Assembly: GCF_002797735.1 (NCBI RefSeq)
Contig: NZ_PGFG01000001.1
Location: forward strand, 248,001-312,000
Origin: Thermoflavifilum aggregans
Lineage (GTDB): Bacteria; Bacteroidota; Bacteroidia; Chitinophagales; Chitinophagaceae
Length of the DNA stretch: 64,000 nucleotides
Direction: 5' to 3'
The notes beneath the pieces were generated by a model. That model had not been told where the DNA came from and did not search any database. It saw only the letters and a list, made by a program, of their open reading frames with translations. Position 1 is the first letter of the stretch; the number at the start of each line of letters is the position of its first letter. Made by a program: the position numbers and the translations under genes. Positions 25,465-34,112 of the stretch are shown here, in pieces.

Positions 25465-28400
25465 TCAGCTGAACAAATACAGCACATCTTCGCGGGTAAG
25501 TTTTTTGATAAAGGCTGCATCATCAGCAATGATATCTTTTACCAATGATTTTTTCTTTTCCTGCAACAAAATGATTTTATCTTCTACAGTGTCTTTGCAG
25601 ATCAACCGGTAGGCAAAGATTTTTTTATCCTGGCCAATACGATGTGTGCGGTCAATAGCCTGTTGTTCCACAGCCGGATTCCACCACGGATCCACGATAT
25701 ACACATAATCAGCTGCAGTAAGATTCAATCCCACACCGCCTGCTTTCAAAGAAATCAGAAACACGCGGCAATTATCATCTTCCTGAAATTGACGGATAGC
25801 TTGTTCCCGTTCGTGTGTGGGTGTGCTCCCATCGAAATATGCAAAGGGTATATTAAGTTGGATCAGTTGCTGACGAATCAAATCAAGCATACCCAGAAAC
25901 TGGGAAAACACCAGCGCTTTATGATCGCCAACATTTTCTGAGAGTTCACGTATGAGCTCTTCCAGTTTTACCGATACATTCGGATGGGAGGCTTGTTTCA
26001 AAATGGCCGGCGAATCGCAAATCTGCCTCAACAAGGTAAGTCCTTGCAAAATAGTGAACTGTGATCGTTCAATTCCGATCTCATCCACACTGTCCAGGAT
26101 GCGCGATCTGTACAGCATGCGGTAATGATCGTATATACTTCTTTGTTGTGGCGACATTTCACAATGAAGTACGATCTCTGTTTTCTCCGGCAGATCAGGA
26201 GCAACCTGTTCTTTTGTTCTTCGCAGAATAAAAGAGTAGATCAGTTTCCGCAAATGTTGTTTGCGTTCTTCATCCTGAAATTTATCAATGGGTATGGCAA
26301 ATTCGTTTTTGAAAAAATCAATGCTGCCCAGCATGCCCGGGTTTAGAAAATGCATTTGTGCATATATATCGAAAGTATTGTTTTGCATGGGTGTGCCGCT
26401 CAGCGCCAGGCGATTTCTGGTTTTCAGCAGCATGGCAGCTTTTGCTACTTTGCTGTGTGGATTTTTGATGGCCTGTGATTCATCCAGAATCACATAATCA
26501 AATTGCAGTTCAAGCAACATTTTGATATCCATGCGCAAGGTCCCGTACGTGCTGATGATCAGATCATAGGCCTGCAGATCAGATGCATGGCGCGTGCGCA
26601 GGGGGCCGTGATGAATGTGATAGGTTAATTCAGGTGTAAACTTGCGGATCTCATTTTCCCAGTTGTAAATTAAAGTAGTTGGGCAAATGACTAGCGTAAA
26701 ACATTTGCCTCTTTTTTGTTTCAGATGCAGAATAAAAGTCAGTGCCTGCACGGTTTTCCCCAAACCCATATCATCAGCCAGAATACCTCCCCATCCTATA
26801 CGATCCAGATAATTCAGCCACTGAAAACCAGCCTGTTGATAGGGTCGCAAAACAGATTGCAACCTGGCTGGTATCGGTTCCAGCTCATCTTCATCGTATT
26901 TCAGCAATCTTTTCTTTTTCTCTTCAAGTTCCCAGAGCAGTTTATCATCATCAATGTATTCGTACAATTCATCAATGACTGCAAAATTGTATGATGATAA
27001 CTTTAATCCCTGCCGGTGTTCTTCACTCATTTTAAACAACAGGGCATATTTTTTCATCCATTCGTCGGGCAGCACGCCCAGTGTACCATCAGCAAGCGGT
27101 ATAATATTCTGATCTTTCAGCAAAGCTTTTTTGATATCTCGCACATCAACTTTCTGATTGCCAAAACTCACTTCCACCTGCGCATCAAACCAATCGATAT
27201 TCGATGAAATACGAAGTTGTGTAACCGGTGCATGAGGATTGAACCGGAAATGCTTTAATTGTTCCATACCCAGTACGGGTACGTGATGTTGTTTCAGTTG
27301 CTGAAGGAAATACAATATCCAGCCCTTTCTTGTAAGTTCATTTGATTTCAAATAAAAATAATGATGCTGTGAATGGCGGCTGAATTGAGGATGCAGGGTT
27401 TGCAAAAAACTAATAAACTGTGTTTCTGCTTCCTTATTGCGTTTGATCTGAATAAGCTTCCCTTCTTGTTGGGATAAGTAGGCGTTTTGCTCATTCCATT
27501 CTATGCGCACACCTGCATAATCAAACAAAGGTTGTATGATAAGCAGTTCATCAAGTTCTTTCAGCTGGACAAGTGGAGAAGGTGAAATATTTTCTTTTGT
27601 TTCACAAAGTGTTTCATCAAAGTGAATCTGAAGATGTTCGAGATGTGGTATAATTTCTTTTTGCAGATAAGTTGGCCATTCATCGTGGCTAATCTGAAAA
27701 GTTTTTTGTTCCATCAGTTGTGCTGCAAACGGGATGGTTTCATAATTGGACCATAGGTACAGATTGTTTTGATACAAAAAACCGATTGGTGACGGCCATT
27801 GATTATCATGTACAGGAATTGATTGTTCGTGCAGGTACACAAATCCTTCAATGACGATATAATCCGGATGATGGCTGATGTGCAGATGCAAAGGCAAAGG
27901 ATTTGTATGCACTTGCAAGGGAATCAGATGGGAGGTTTGAAAGGAATGTCCCGGAGGCAGCCAGAAGTGACGATTGCTGAATTCTTCAGCAGCAACCAGT
28001 TTCTGAAGTTTGGGATGTAAATATTCCGCAATCAGTTTTTGATTTTCTGCTGAATCTGCTAATGTTTCATCCAGTTCATGGCTGTCTGTAAGGATATCCC
28101 ATATTCCCCGGAACGGTGTGTTTTTATTCAGGTATTTCAGGATTTCGGAACGTTGTGTTTTTTTTAAAACAGGCAACCATTTTCGATCATCTTCTGTCAG
28201 GCTGTATTCATCTACAAAACGATCCAGGCGAATGTGTTCAAGCGTTCCGGTTAGGTTGCCTTCTTCTGTGCATTCACCTGTAACCACATCTATTTTGCAA
28301 TAAGGGAAAGCCTGTTCATGGGTATTCCAAACCAGGCCGATATGTTTTTGTGTACGCTGAGGCTCTGAATTAGTAGTTGAAACAGATGCAGAAGTTTGTA

Positions 28401-29187
28401 TTCTTTTCAGCTGAGGGTCCAGTACGCGCAGATAAGGTTTGCCATTTACGTAATGAAATTCAAATTTTTCTTGCCAATTATCCTGCAATGAATATCCGTA
28501 AGCAGCCAGCAGTTTGCTTTTTTCCTTATCCCAGTTGCGCAGGGTATCAAAATAATAAGGTCCGTGATGATCGAGCAGGTGCAGAAATACGGCTAATTTA
28601 TGCACACAGATGGGATATCGGTGTTCATCGCAGTTGCACGAAGTATCAAAATATTTTTCTTCATTGCGTTTGATTCCTACCTGAAAGGATTGAAAGTTAT
28701 GAATAACTTCAGCACGCACGGTTTCATCGGCTGCGTGCAGCAGCAGTGGAGGGTGTTGGCGTATGAGTTGCCCGGCTTCATCAAAGATTTCCTGAGATGT
28801 AAGGAGCTTCAGGATTTTCAGATCAATGGATTTTATTTTCACCACGGTGTGGTGTTGATGGTAGCTGGGCTGGTGGTAATGAAAAAATTGTTTTTCAATC
28901 AAATCCTGCAGCTGGAAAAGTGCTGCGGCTTCATGGCGGCAGATTTCGCCGAGGTTATAGGGGCACTGGCAGCGCACCTGCAAAGCACCTGGCTCTGCAA
29001 ATTTGTTTACAACTACTTTGTAATAAACCTCATGCGAATCGTTCCTTACCCGAAAGGATGCCGTATGCAAAATAGGGTCTGCGTCCAGCAGGGTTACGCC
29101 TCCGGTTGCGTAAATCCGTTTCCCCCGGCGGATCACTTCGTCCGTTCCGTTGCTATACACAAATTTCAGGATCTCAGGCAACGGCAT
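25465..29187 (-). CDS. SNF2-family helicase with two SWIM zinc fingers
   Basis: A large DNA-dependent ATPase (1240 residues) of the bacterial RapA/HepA-like SNF2 group. The N-terminal region has two SWIM-type zinc fingers: CQCPYNLGEICRH near residue 90 and CNCDEHRYPICVH near residue 185. A long beta-rich associated domain follows (about 200-760). The ATPase core then shows Walker A ADDMGLGKTVQ near residue 806 and DESQ near 901. The C-terminal helicase lobe ends with DPWWNPAVEQQAIDRTHRIGQ. Such proteins remodel protein-nucleic-acid complexes, perhaps recycling RNA polymerase. A single SWIM is usual, so the duplicated finger is notable. A -7 element lies 32 bp upstream of the ATG. Confidence 0.94.
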   Translation of the reverse strand: MPLPEILKFVYSNGTDEVIRRGKRIYATGGVTLLDADPILHTASFRVRNDSHEVYYKVVVNKFAEPGALQVRCQCPYNLGEICRHEAAALFQLQDLIEKQFFHYHQPSYHQHHTVVKIKSIDLKILKLLTSQEIFDEAGQLIRQHPPLLLHAADETVRAEVIHNFQSFQVGIKRNEEKYFDTSCNCDEHRYPICVHKLAVFLHLLDHHGPYYFDTLRNWDKEKSKLLAAYGYSLQDNWQEKFEFHYVNGKPYLRVLDPQLKRIQTSASVSTTNSEPQRTQKHIGLVWNTHEQAFPYCKIDVVTGECTEEGNLTGTLEHIRLDRFVDEYSLTEDDRKWLPVLKKTQRSEILKYLNKNTPFRGIWDILTDSHELDETLADSAENQKLIAEYLHPKLQKLVAAEEFSNRHFWLPPGHSFQTSHLIPLQVHTNPLPLHLHISHHPDYIVIEGFVYLHEQSIPVHDNQWPSPIGFLYQNNLYLWSNYETIPFAAQLMEQKTFQISHDEWPTYLQKEIIPHLEHLQIHFDETLCETKENISPSPLVQLKELDELLIIQPLFDYAGVRIEWNEQNAYLSQQEGKLIQIKRNKEAETQFISFLQTLHPQFSRHSQHHYFYLKSNELTRKGWILYFLQQLKQHHVPVLGMEQLKHFRFNPHAPVTQLRISSNIDWFDAQVEVSFGNQKVDVRDIKKALLKDQNIIPLADGTLGVLPDEWMKKYALLFKMSEEHRQGLKLSSYNFAVIDELYEYIDDDKLLWELEEKKKRLLKYDEDELEPIPARLQSVLRPYQQAGFQWLNYLDRIGWGGILADDMGLGKTVQALTFILHLKQKRGKCFTLVICPTTLIYNWENEIRKFTPELTYHIHHGPLRTRHASDLQAYDLIISTYGTLRMDIKMLLELQFDYVILDESQAIKNPHSKVAKAAMLLKTRNRLALSGTPMQNNTFDIYAQMHFLNPGMLGSIDFFKNEFAIPIDKFQDEERKQHLRKLIYSFILRRTKEQVAPDLPEKTEIVLHCEMSPQQRSIYDHYRMLYRSRILDSVDEIGIERSQFTILQGLTLLRQICDSPAILKQASHPNVSVKLEELIRELSENVGDHKALVFSQFLGMLDLIRQQLIQLNIPFAYFDGSTPTHEREQAIRQFQEDDNCRVFLISLKAGGVGLNLTAADYVYIVDPWWNPAVEQQAIDRTHRIGQDKKIFAYRLICKDTVEDKIILLQEKKKSLVKDIIADDAAFIKKLTREDVLYLFS

Positions 29188-29219
29188 AAGCCATGCAATT
29201 TTGCGAAAAGGGCAAACCG

Positions 29220-29227
29220 CAAATTTA
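29220..29227 (-). promoter_or_regulatory. Promoter -7 element of the SNF2 helicase gene
   Basis: The minus strand reads TAAATTTG, matching TAnnTTTG, giving a leader of about 28 nt. Confidence 0.5.
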
Positions 29228-29258
29228 CCAAATTATTGCCTGAAAGGAAAGAAGCACA

Positions 29259-29990
29259 TCAGGCCAGTTCTATGGCTCCGTCGCGATATACGGGCAACAC
29301 AGCCGCACCGTCGATGGTCAGACAATAGGCGATATCTTTTTCGAAGCCATGCCGGGTAAGGCGTTTGTAATGGGATGCTTGTTGCATGTGATGCATCAGA
29401 TGTTTGTGTGTGCCCTCATAAAGCTTTTCGGCAATCAGGGCAGCATCACACTGAATATCGAAATGTGTTTTGATGCGATGGATAATGGCTCCTGCCAGCA
29501 GGGTATCTTCCAGGTTGATCCGGTCTTTCCATCCGGCACAGGCCAGCATTACCGGCCGCTTGCGGGAAATCAGATATTCACAGACCAACGAGAGGTTTAA
29601 AAATGAACCAATGATGATTTCTTCCGCATCCTTGGCCATGTGCAGCAGGCGTGTGCCATTGGTGGTGGTGAGCACCAGGACTTTATCACGGATGAAAGAT
29701 GCCGGATATTCAAGCGGAGAATTGCCATGCTCCAGTCCGGGCGCAATATGTCCGTCCCGTTCTCCAGCCGTAACAGCCCCCAGCTGACGGCCTATTTCCA
29801 TGCACTTTTCAACTGAATCAACCGGAATCACTTTTTGTGCACCATGATAGAGTGCCGTGCAAATGGTAGATGTGGCACGCAATACATCTATGACCACAAC
29901 TATTTTCTGGGAAAGATCATATAAATGCAATAATGCAGGGGATAAACACACTTCCAGTGCAGGACGTTCCGTTTGTTCTGCCATCTCCAT
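29259..29990 (-). CDS. comB: 2-phosphosulfolactate phosphatase
   Basis: The family removes phosphate from 2-phosphosulfolactate in coenzyme M or sulfolactate metabolism. The 243-residue protein has the expected signatures: VVVIDVLRATSTI near the N-terminus, GERDG, LEHGNSPLEY and LTTTNGTRLL. No other coenzyme M or sulfolactate gene is nearby, so the pathway is unclear; ComB homologues are widespread in bacteria and the in vivo substrate could differ. The start at 29990 (or 29984) is chosen because a promoter at 30012-30019 overlaps the longer ORF start. It lies downstream of the ars operon on the same strand but has its own promoter. Confidence 0.88.
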   Translation of the reverse strand: MEMAEQTERPALEVCLSPALLHLYDLSQKIVVVIDVLRATSTICTALYHGAQKVIPVDSVEKCMEIGRQLGAVTAGERDGHIAPGLEHGNSPLEYPASFIRDKVLVLTTTNGTRLLHMAKDAEEIIIGSFLNLSLVCEYLISRKRPVMLACAGWKDRINLEDTLLAGAIIHRIKTHFDIQCDAALIAEKLYEGTHKHLMHHMQQASHYKRLTRHGFEKDIAYCLTIDGAAVLPVYRDGAIELA

Positions 29991-30011
29991 GATTTGATTT
30001 TGCACAAGCCG

Positions 30012-30019
30012 CAAAGGTA
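30012..30019 (-). promoter_or_regulatory. Promoter -7 element of comB
   Basis: The minus strand reads TACCTTTG, an exact consensus. It overlaps the longest ORF's start codon, which therefore cannot be the true start. Confidence 0.6.
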
Positions 30020-30031
30020 ATGAATGCGCTG

Positions 30032-31135
30032 TTATTTGTCGTCTGCACTTACAGTGACCGTCTCATGTATGGGTTGGGGATACCATTTCTTTTCCAATGC
30101 CCTGGCTGCTTGCACCAGCAGAATCAGTACCGGTACTTCGATCAAAGGACCAATCACGCCAGCAAACGCTTCTCCTGAATGCAGCCCGAAAACAGCCACA
30201 GATACAGCAATGGCGAGTTCAAAATTATTTCCGGTTGCGGTAAATGATATGGCCGTATTTTTTGCATAATCAGCACCCAACCATCGGCCAATCGCAAAAC
30301 TCAGGAAGAACATGATGACAAAATAAAAAACAAGAGGAATGGCTACACGCACCACATCAAGCGGAATACTCAGGATCATATCTCCTTTCAGGCTAAACAT
30401 AATTACAATGGTAAATAACAAAGCCACCAAAGAAACAGGTGAAATCACAGGTAAAAAACGATGTACATACCATTCCCTACCCTTCCATCGTGTAAGCAGC
30501 CACTGGGTTAGCCCTCCAGCAGCAAATGGAATCCCCAAATAAATCAGTACACTGTACGCAATTTCTTTCATAGATACATGGACTATGGCGTGCTGAAGAC
30601 CTAGCCATTGCGGAAGATAAGTAATAAAAATCCAGGCATAAATACCATAAAAGAACACCTGAAACAAACTGTTCAGTGCAACCAGCCCGGCTGCATATTC
30701 CCGATGCCCATCGGCCAGATCATTCCAAACAATAACCATAGCTATGCAACGAGCCAGACCAATTAAAATGATACCGGTCATGTAATCAGGATGATGCCGT
30801 AAAAACACGATTGCCAGACCAAACATCAACAAAGGTCCTATCACCCAATTGAGCAACAACGAAACGGATAATATGCGCAAATCCCGGAAGATATAGGGTA
30901 ATTCCCGATAACGCACCTTGGCCAGGGGCGGATACATCATCAGAATGAGTCCTGCAGCCAGTGGAAGGTTGGTTGTGCCGGAAGAATAGGATTCTATGTA
31001 TTGCGATACGCCTGGAAACCAATGTCCGATTAAAATTCCAGTCACCATAGCAGCAAAAATCCACACGGTCAGAAAACGGTTCAATAGATTCAGTCTTCGG
31101 GGCTGTACTGGCTGAAAATAAAAAGGCTTTTGCAT
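30032..31135 (-). CDS. acr3: Arsenite efflux transporter, ACR3 family
   Basis: An inner-membrane arsenite exporter with about ten hydrophobic helices (367 residues). It carries [13 protein letters not shown] near the fourth helix, whose conserved cysteine is essential in ACR3. The start at 31135 (MQKPFYF) is chosen because it begins 4 bp after the end of arsC, whereas the longer ORF would run into that gene. It is the last gene of the arsR-arsM-arsC-acr3 cluster and removes the arsenite made by ArsC. Confidence 0.95.
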   Translation of the reverse strand: MQKPFYFQPVQPRRLNLLNRFLTVWIFAAMVTGILIGHWFPGVSQYIESYSSGTTNLPLAAGLILMMYPPLAKVRYRELPYIFRDLRILSVSLLLNWVIGPLLMFGLAIVFLRHHPDYMTGIILIGLARCIAMVIVWNDLADGHREYAAGLVALNSLFQVFFYGIYAWIFITYLPQWLGLQHAIVHVSMKEIAYSVLIYLGIPFAAGGLTQWLLTRWKGREWYVHRFLPVISPVSLVALLFTIVIMFSLKGDMILSIPLDVVRVAIPLVFYFVIMFFLSFAIGRWLGADYAKNTAISFTATGNNFELAIAVSVAVFGLHSGEAFAGVIGPLIEVPVLILLVQAARALEKKWYPQPIHETVTVSADDK

Positions 31136-31139
31136 AAAC

Positions 31140-31589
31140 TCATGGTTTTTCAGAAGAAGCGGGAATGTGTTGATGCACAAAATCGAGGCAGTATGCTTTG
31201 ATCTGATCACGCACTTTGCGAAACTCCGTCATGATGGTTTCCGGATCGCCTTCTGCCCGGGCTGGATCGGGAAAACTATGATGCAGGATTTGGATGCGTG
31301 CCGGGAAAAAGGGGCAATGTTCACGGGCATGATCGCATACCGTAATCACGTAATCAAATTCCATATTGCGGTATTCATTCACATGATTGGAAGTATGATG
31401 GGAAATATCTATGCCGTCTTCCTGCATCACCTGCACGGCCCTTGGATTCAATCCATGCACTTCTATGCCGGCGCTGTACACTTCAGCCCTTTGGCCGGCA
31501 AAATGCTGCAGATAGCCCTGTGCCATCTGGCTTCTGCAGCTGTTGCCGGTACATAATACCAGTATTTTGATTTTTTTCTGATCTGTCAT
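31140..31589 (-). CDS. arsC: Arsenate reductase, thioredoxin-linked (LMW phosphatase fold)
   Basis: It reduces arsenate to arsenite for export by ACR3. The 149 residues carry the P-loop CTGNSCRS (Cys13 nucleophile, Arg19) near the N-terminus and the CDHAREHCP segment with the two redox cysteines, matching the thioredoxin-coupled ArsC group. The open frame extends 87 codons upstream into arsM, but the ATG at 31589 gives the normal family N-terminus. It lies 23 bp after arsM and 4 bp before acr3. Confidence 0.96.
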   Translation of the reverse strand: MTDQKKIKILVLCTGNSCRSQMAQGYLQHFAGQRAEVYSAGIEVHGLNPRAVQVMQEDGIDISHHTSNHVNEYRNMEFDYVITVCDHAREHCPFFPARIQILHHSFPDPARAEGDPETIMTEFRKVRDQIKAYCLDFVHQHIPASSEKP

Positions 31590-31612
31590 AAGAAGATTTT
31601 TTGAAAAACAAA

Positions 31613-32455
31613 TTAAGCACAACCTCCGCAACCACATGTGTGCTGGGCGGGCTTTTCTGCATACACGGTAATACTCCATATGCCCGCACCGGATTGCTGG
31701 TAGAGTTGCCATCCCGTTTCGCCCGCTTCCCGCCGCAAAATATCTTCGGGAATATGAATCTGTTTTTGCTGCTGGATCATGATCTGCTGAAAGCCCTGCT
31801 GGCGGATCCATTCCAGATAGGTTTCTTTCTGAATAGCGCCTGATATGCATCCGGCATACATTTCAGCCGAATGCCTAATGGCTTCTGGCAATTCTCCTTC
31901 CAATACTATATCCGATATGCTGAAATGTCCGCCAGGTTTCAGTACCCGATATATTTCGCTGAAAACTTTTTGCTTGTCGGGAACCAGATTCAGCACACAA
32001 TTGCTGATCACTACATCGGCTATTTCATCATCCACCGGCATCTGTTCAATATCTCCCAGTATAAATTCCACATTCTCAAATCCCAGTTTCTGTGCATTTT
32101 CCCTGGCTTTTTCGATCATGGCAGGCGTAAAATCAATGCCAATTACTTTTCCCGTATCTCCGGTTTCGTGGCGGGCCACAAAGCAATCGTTACCAGCCCC
32201 GCTTCCCAAATCAATAACCACATCTCCCTTCTGAATTTTTGCAAAGCGGGTGGGCAATCCACAGCCTAGGCCTAGATCAGCTTCGGGCTGATAGCCCTCC
32301 AGCGTGCTGTAGTCGTCGTTCATGATTTGGGTTACTTCATCCGAACAGCCACAGGAGCCGCAACAGGATGAAACATGCTGATCTTTTTTCTGCTGGGCGA
32401 TGGAGCTATACTTTTCGCGAACCAGCTGTTTGAGCTTTTCCGGTTGACTTTTCAT
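31613..32455 (-). CDS. arsM: Arsenite S-adenosylmethionine methyltransferase
   Basis: It methylates arsenite, in the cytoplasm. The 280 residues contain the SAM-binding motif DLGSGAGND near residue 82. Cysteines typical of ArsM are seen: the N-terminal CCGSCGC cluster, NCVLN in the methyltransferase core, AGCISGA, and a C-terminal CGCGGC tail. The cysteine-rich ends may bind As(III). It has its own copy of the operator-like site directly upstream. Confidence 0.95.
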   Translation of the reverse strand: MKSQPEKLKQLVREKYSSIAQQKKDQHVSSCCGSCGCSDEVTQIMNDDYSTLEGYQPEADLGLGCGLPTRFAKIQKGDVVIDLGSGAGNDCFVARHETGDTGKVIGIDFTPAMIEKARENAQKLGFENVEFILGDIEQMPVDDEIADVVISNCVLNLVPDKQKVFSEIYRVLKPGGHFSISDIVLEGELPEAIRHSAEMYAGCISGAIQKETYLEWIRQQGFQQIMIQQQKQIHIPEDILRREAGETGWQLYQQSGAGIWSITVYAEKPAQHTCGCGGCA

Positions 32456-32486
32456 GTTTTCAATATTTTTAAAATTTTATTGTTCT

Positions 32487-32504
32487 ATTGCAATATTACG
32501 ATTA
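32487..32504 (-). promoter_or_regulatory. Operator-like site upstream of arsM (copy 2)
   Basis: An 18-bp sequence identical in 17 positions to the site upstream of arsR. Its core is an imperfect palindrome (12 of 16 positions symmetric). The minus strand of the core contains TAATATTG, one base off the -7 consensus, so bound ArsR would cover the promoter. Confidence 0.65.
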
Positions 32505-32523
32505 TATGATGTAAAAAAATTTT

Positions 32524-32850
32524 TCAGCAGGATGAATTTTCTGGAATATCCTTAAAGAAATCCTGAAATGCTTTTCTGAATTTGTTCCAGGTGGCCGGAT
32601 GGATGCAATAGCACACGGTAGGCCCTTCAATGGTGCCCTGAATCAGGCCGGCCAGTTTCAACTCTTTCAGGTGCTGGGAGATGGTGGCCTGTGCCAGACC
32701 GAGTTCATCCACCAGATCTCCGCATATACAGCTGTTTTTTCTAATCAGATACTGCAGGATGGCAATGCGTGCCGGATGTGCGATTGCTTTTGCCATGGAA
32801 GCAAGTTCATTCTGCTTTTTGGTAAACAAATCTGATTTGGTAGCTCCCAT
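32524..32850 (-). CDS. arsR: ArsR-family arsenic-responsive repressor
   Basis: A 108-residue winged-helix metalloregulator, normally released from DNA when As(III) binds. The recognition region reads LAQATISQHLKEL (helix-turn-helix). CICGD near residue 42 gives a cysteine pair in the alpha3 region typical of ArsR's arsenic site, and the C-terminus has additional cysteines (VCYC and a terminal SSC). It is the first gene of the ars cluster and lies next to two operator-like copies. Confidence 0.93.
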   Translation of the reverse strand: MGATKSDLFTKKQNELASMAKAIAHPARIAILQYLIRKNSCICGDLVDELGLAQATISQHLKELKLAGLIQGTIEGPTVCYCIHPATWNKFRKAFQDFFKDIPENSSC

Positions 32851-32867
32851 TCAGGATTGATTTTATA

Positions 32868-32885
32868 ATTGCAATATTACGATAA
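32868..32885 (-). promoter_or_regulatory. Operator-like site upstream of arsR (copy 1)
   Basis: An 18-bp sequence nearly identical to the site upstream of arsM, 17 bp from the arsR ATG. It overlaps a near-consensus -7 element (TAATATTG on the minus strand, 32879-32872). Confidence 0.65.
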
Positions 32886-32909
32886 AAGAATTGCGGGATT
32901 AAAATTTTT

Positions 32910-34007
32910 TCATGATTTTTTGAGGAATGGCAGTTGCGTTACAATTGCCTGAGCCACACGGTCGCGGATCTGAACACCAATGGGCGTATCGGGCTGTGCA
33001 TAGGCTGTTTCCACATAACCCAAACCAATAGGAATCTGTAGGGAAGGAGAAAAGGAGCCGGAGGTCACCTGGCCGATGTTTTTTCCTTCCTGATTGACGA
33101 TGGGATAGCCCTGGCGGGGAATGGCTTTATCCTGCATCCGGAATCCGATCAGCCTGCGGGTAATGCCCTCTTGTTTTTGCCGCAGCAATGCTTGTTTTCC
33201 GATAAAATCCTTGTTCCATTTCACGATCCATCCCAGGCCTGCTTCCAGCGGTGTGATATCCGGATTCAGTTCATGACCGTACAAGCAATAACCCATTTCC
33301 AGGCGCAGGGTGTCGCGGGCGCCCAGCCCGGCCAGTTTCATGTCGTAAGATTTGCCGGCTTCCGTCAGCTTCTGCCAGATGGTTTCGGCAGCCTGATCCT
33401 TGTTTTCAAAATACAATTCCACTCCGCCGGCGCCGGTATAGCCAGTGGCGCTGATCAGCACAGGCTTGAAGCCCAGCAGAGAAGTTTTTACAAACCGGTA
33501 ATAGGGCAACCGGATCAGATCCACATCGGTAAAGGGTTGCAGGATGTTTACTGCGGCCGGTCCCTGCAGTGCCAGCAGGCAGGTTTTTTCGGAAATATCT
33601 ATCACTTCTGCATTAAACCGGTTATGCTGCACAATCCAGGCGAGGTCGGCTTCGATTTTGGCCGCATTGACCACCAGCATATATACTTTTTGCTGCTCAA
33701 TGCAATACACAATCAGGTCATCCAGTACGCCGCCCTGTTCATTGGTCATGCAGCTGTATTGTGCCTGTCCGTCGCTCAGTTTTGCAGCATCGTTGGTGGT
33801 AACCAACTGTACCAGATCCAGAGCCTGCTGACCGCGAATAATAAATTCGCCCATGTGGCTCACGTCAAACAGGCCGGCTTTTTGCCTGACCGACAGATGT
33901 TCCTCCTGAATACTGGTGTAGTAGATAGGCATTTCATATCCGGCAAATGAAGCCATGTGTGCACCAGCGGCACGATGGAAAGCATGAAAAGGTGTGACTT
34001 TTATCAT
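32910..34007 (-). CDS. gcvT: Glycine cleavage system aminomethyltransferase (T protein)
   Basis: T protein transfers the methylene unit from the lipoyl-bound intermediate to tetrahydrofolate and releases ammonia. The 365 residues match the family: GLFDVSHMGE, the NAANI-like VVNAAKIEAD, GYTGAGGVELYF, GLGARDTLRLEMGYCLYG and the C-terminal VTSGSFSPSL. The start at 34007 (MIKVTPF) fits the family N-terminus; the longest frame adds 25 non-homologous residues and runs over the -7 element at 34039-34046. Confidence 0.95.
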   Translation of the reverse strand: MIKVTPFHAFHRAAGAHMASFAGYEMPIYYTSIQEEHLSVRQKAGLFDVSHMGEFIIRGQQALDLVQLVTTNDAAKLSDGQAQYSCMTNEQGGVLDDLIVYCIEQQKVYMLVVNAAKIEADLAWIVQHNRFNAEVIDISEKTCLLALQGPAAVNILQPFTDVDLIRLPYYRFVKTSLLGFKPVLISATGYTGAGGVELYFENKDQAAETIWQKLTEAGKSYDMKLAGLGARDTLRLEMGYCLYGHELNPDITPLEAGLGWIVKWNKDFIGKQALLRQKQEGITRRLIGFRMQDKAIPRQGYPIVNQEGKNIGQVTSGSFSPSLQIPIGLGYVETAYAQPDTPIGVQIRDRVAQAIVTQLPFLKKS

Positions 34008-34038
34008 AAGCAGCAAAATAGAAAAGCAACTGATCGGG

Positions 34039-34046
34039 CAAAAATA
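34039..34046 (-). promoter_or_regulatory. Promoter -7 element of gcvT
   Basis: The minus strand reads TATTTTTG, matching TAnnTTTG, giving a leader of about 27 nt. Confidence 0.45.
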
Positions 34047-34112
34047 ATTCTTTCTTTTTCCACGTTGAATTGGTCTGATCATTGCTGGAGAAATTCAAGC
34101 AATTTGCAGCCT

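Noticed and set aside
33957-34112. Longer N-terminus of the exported protein at 34113-35258
   Set aside because: It overlaps the divergent gcvT gene and its promoter; the signal peptide starts at 34113.
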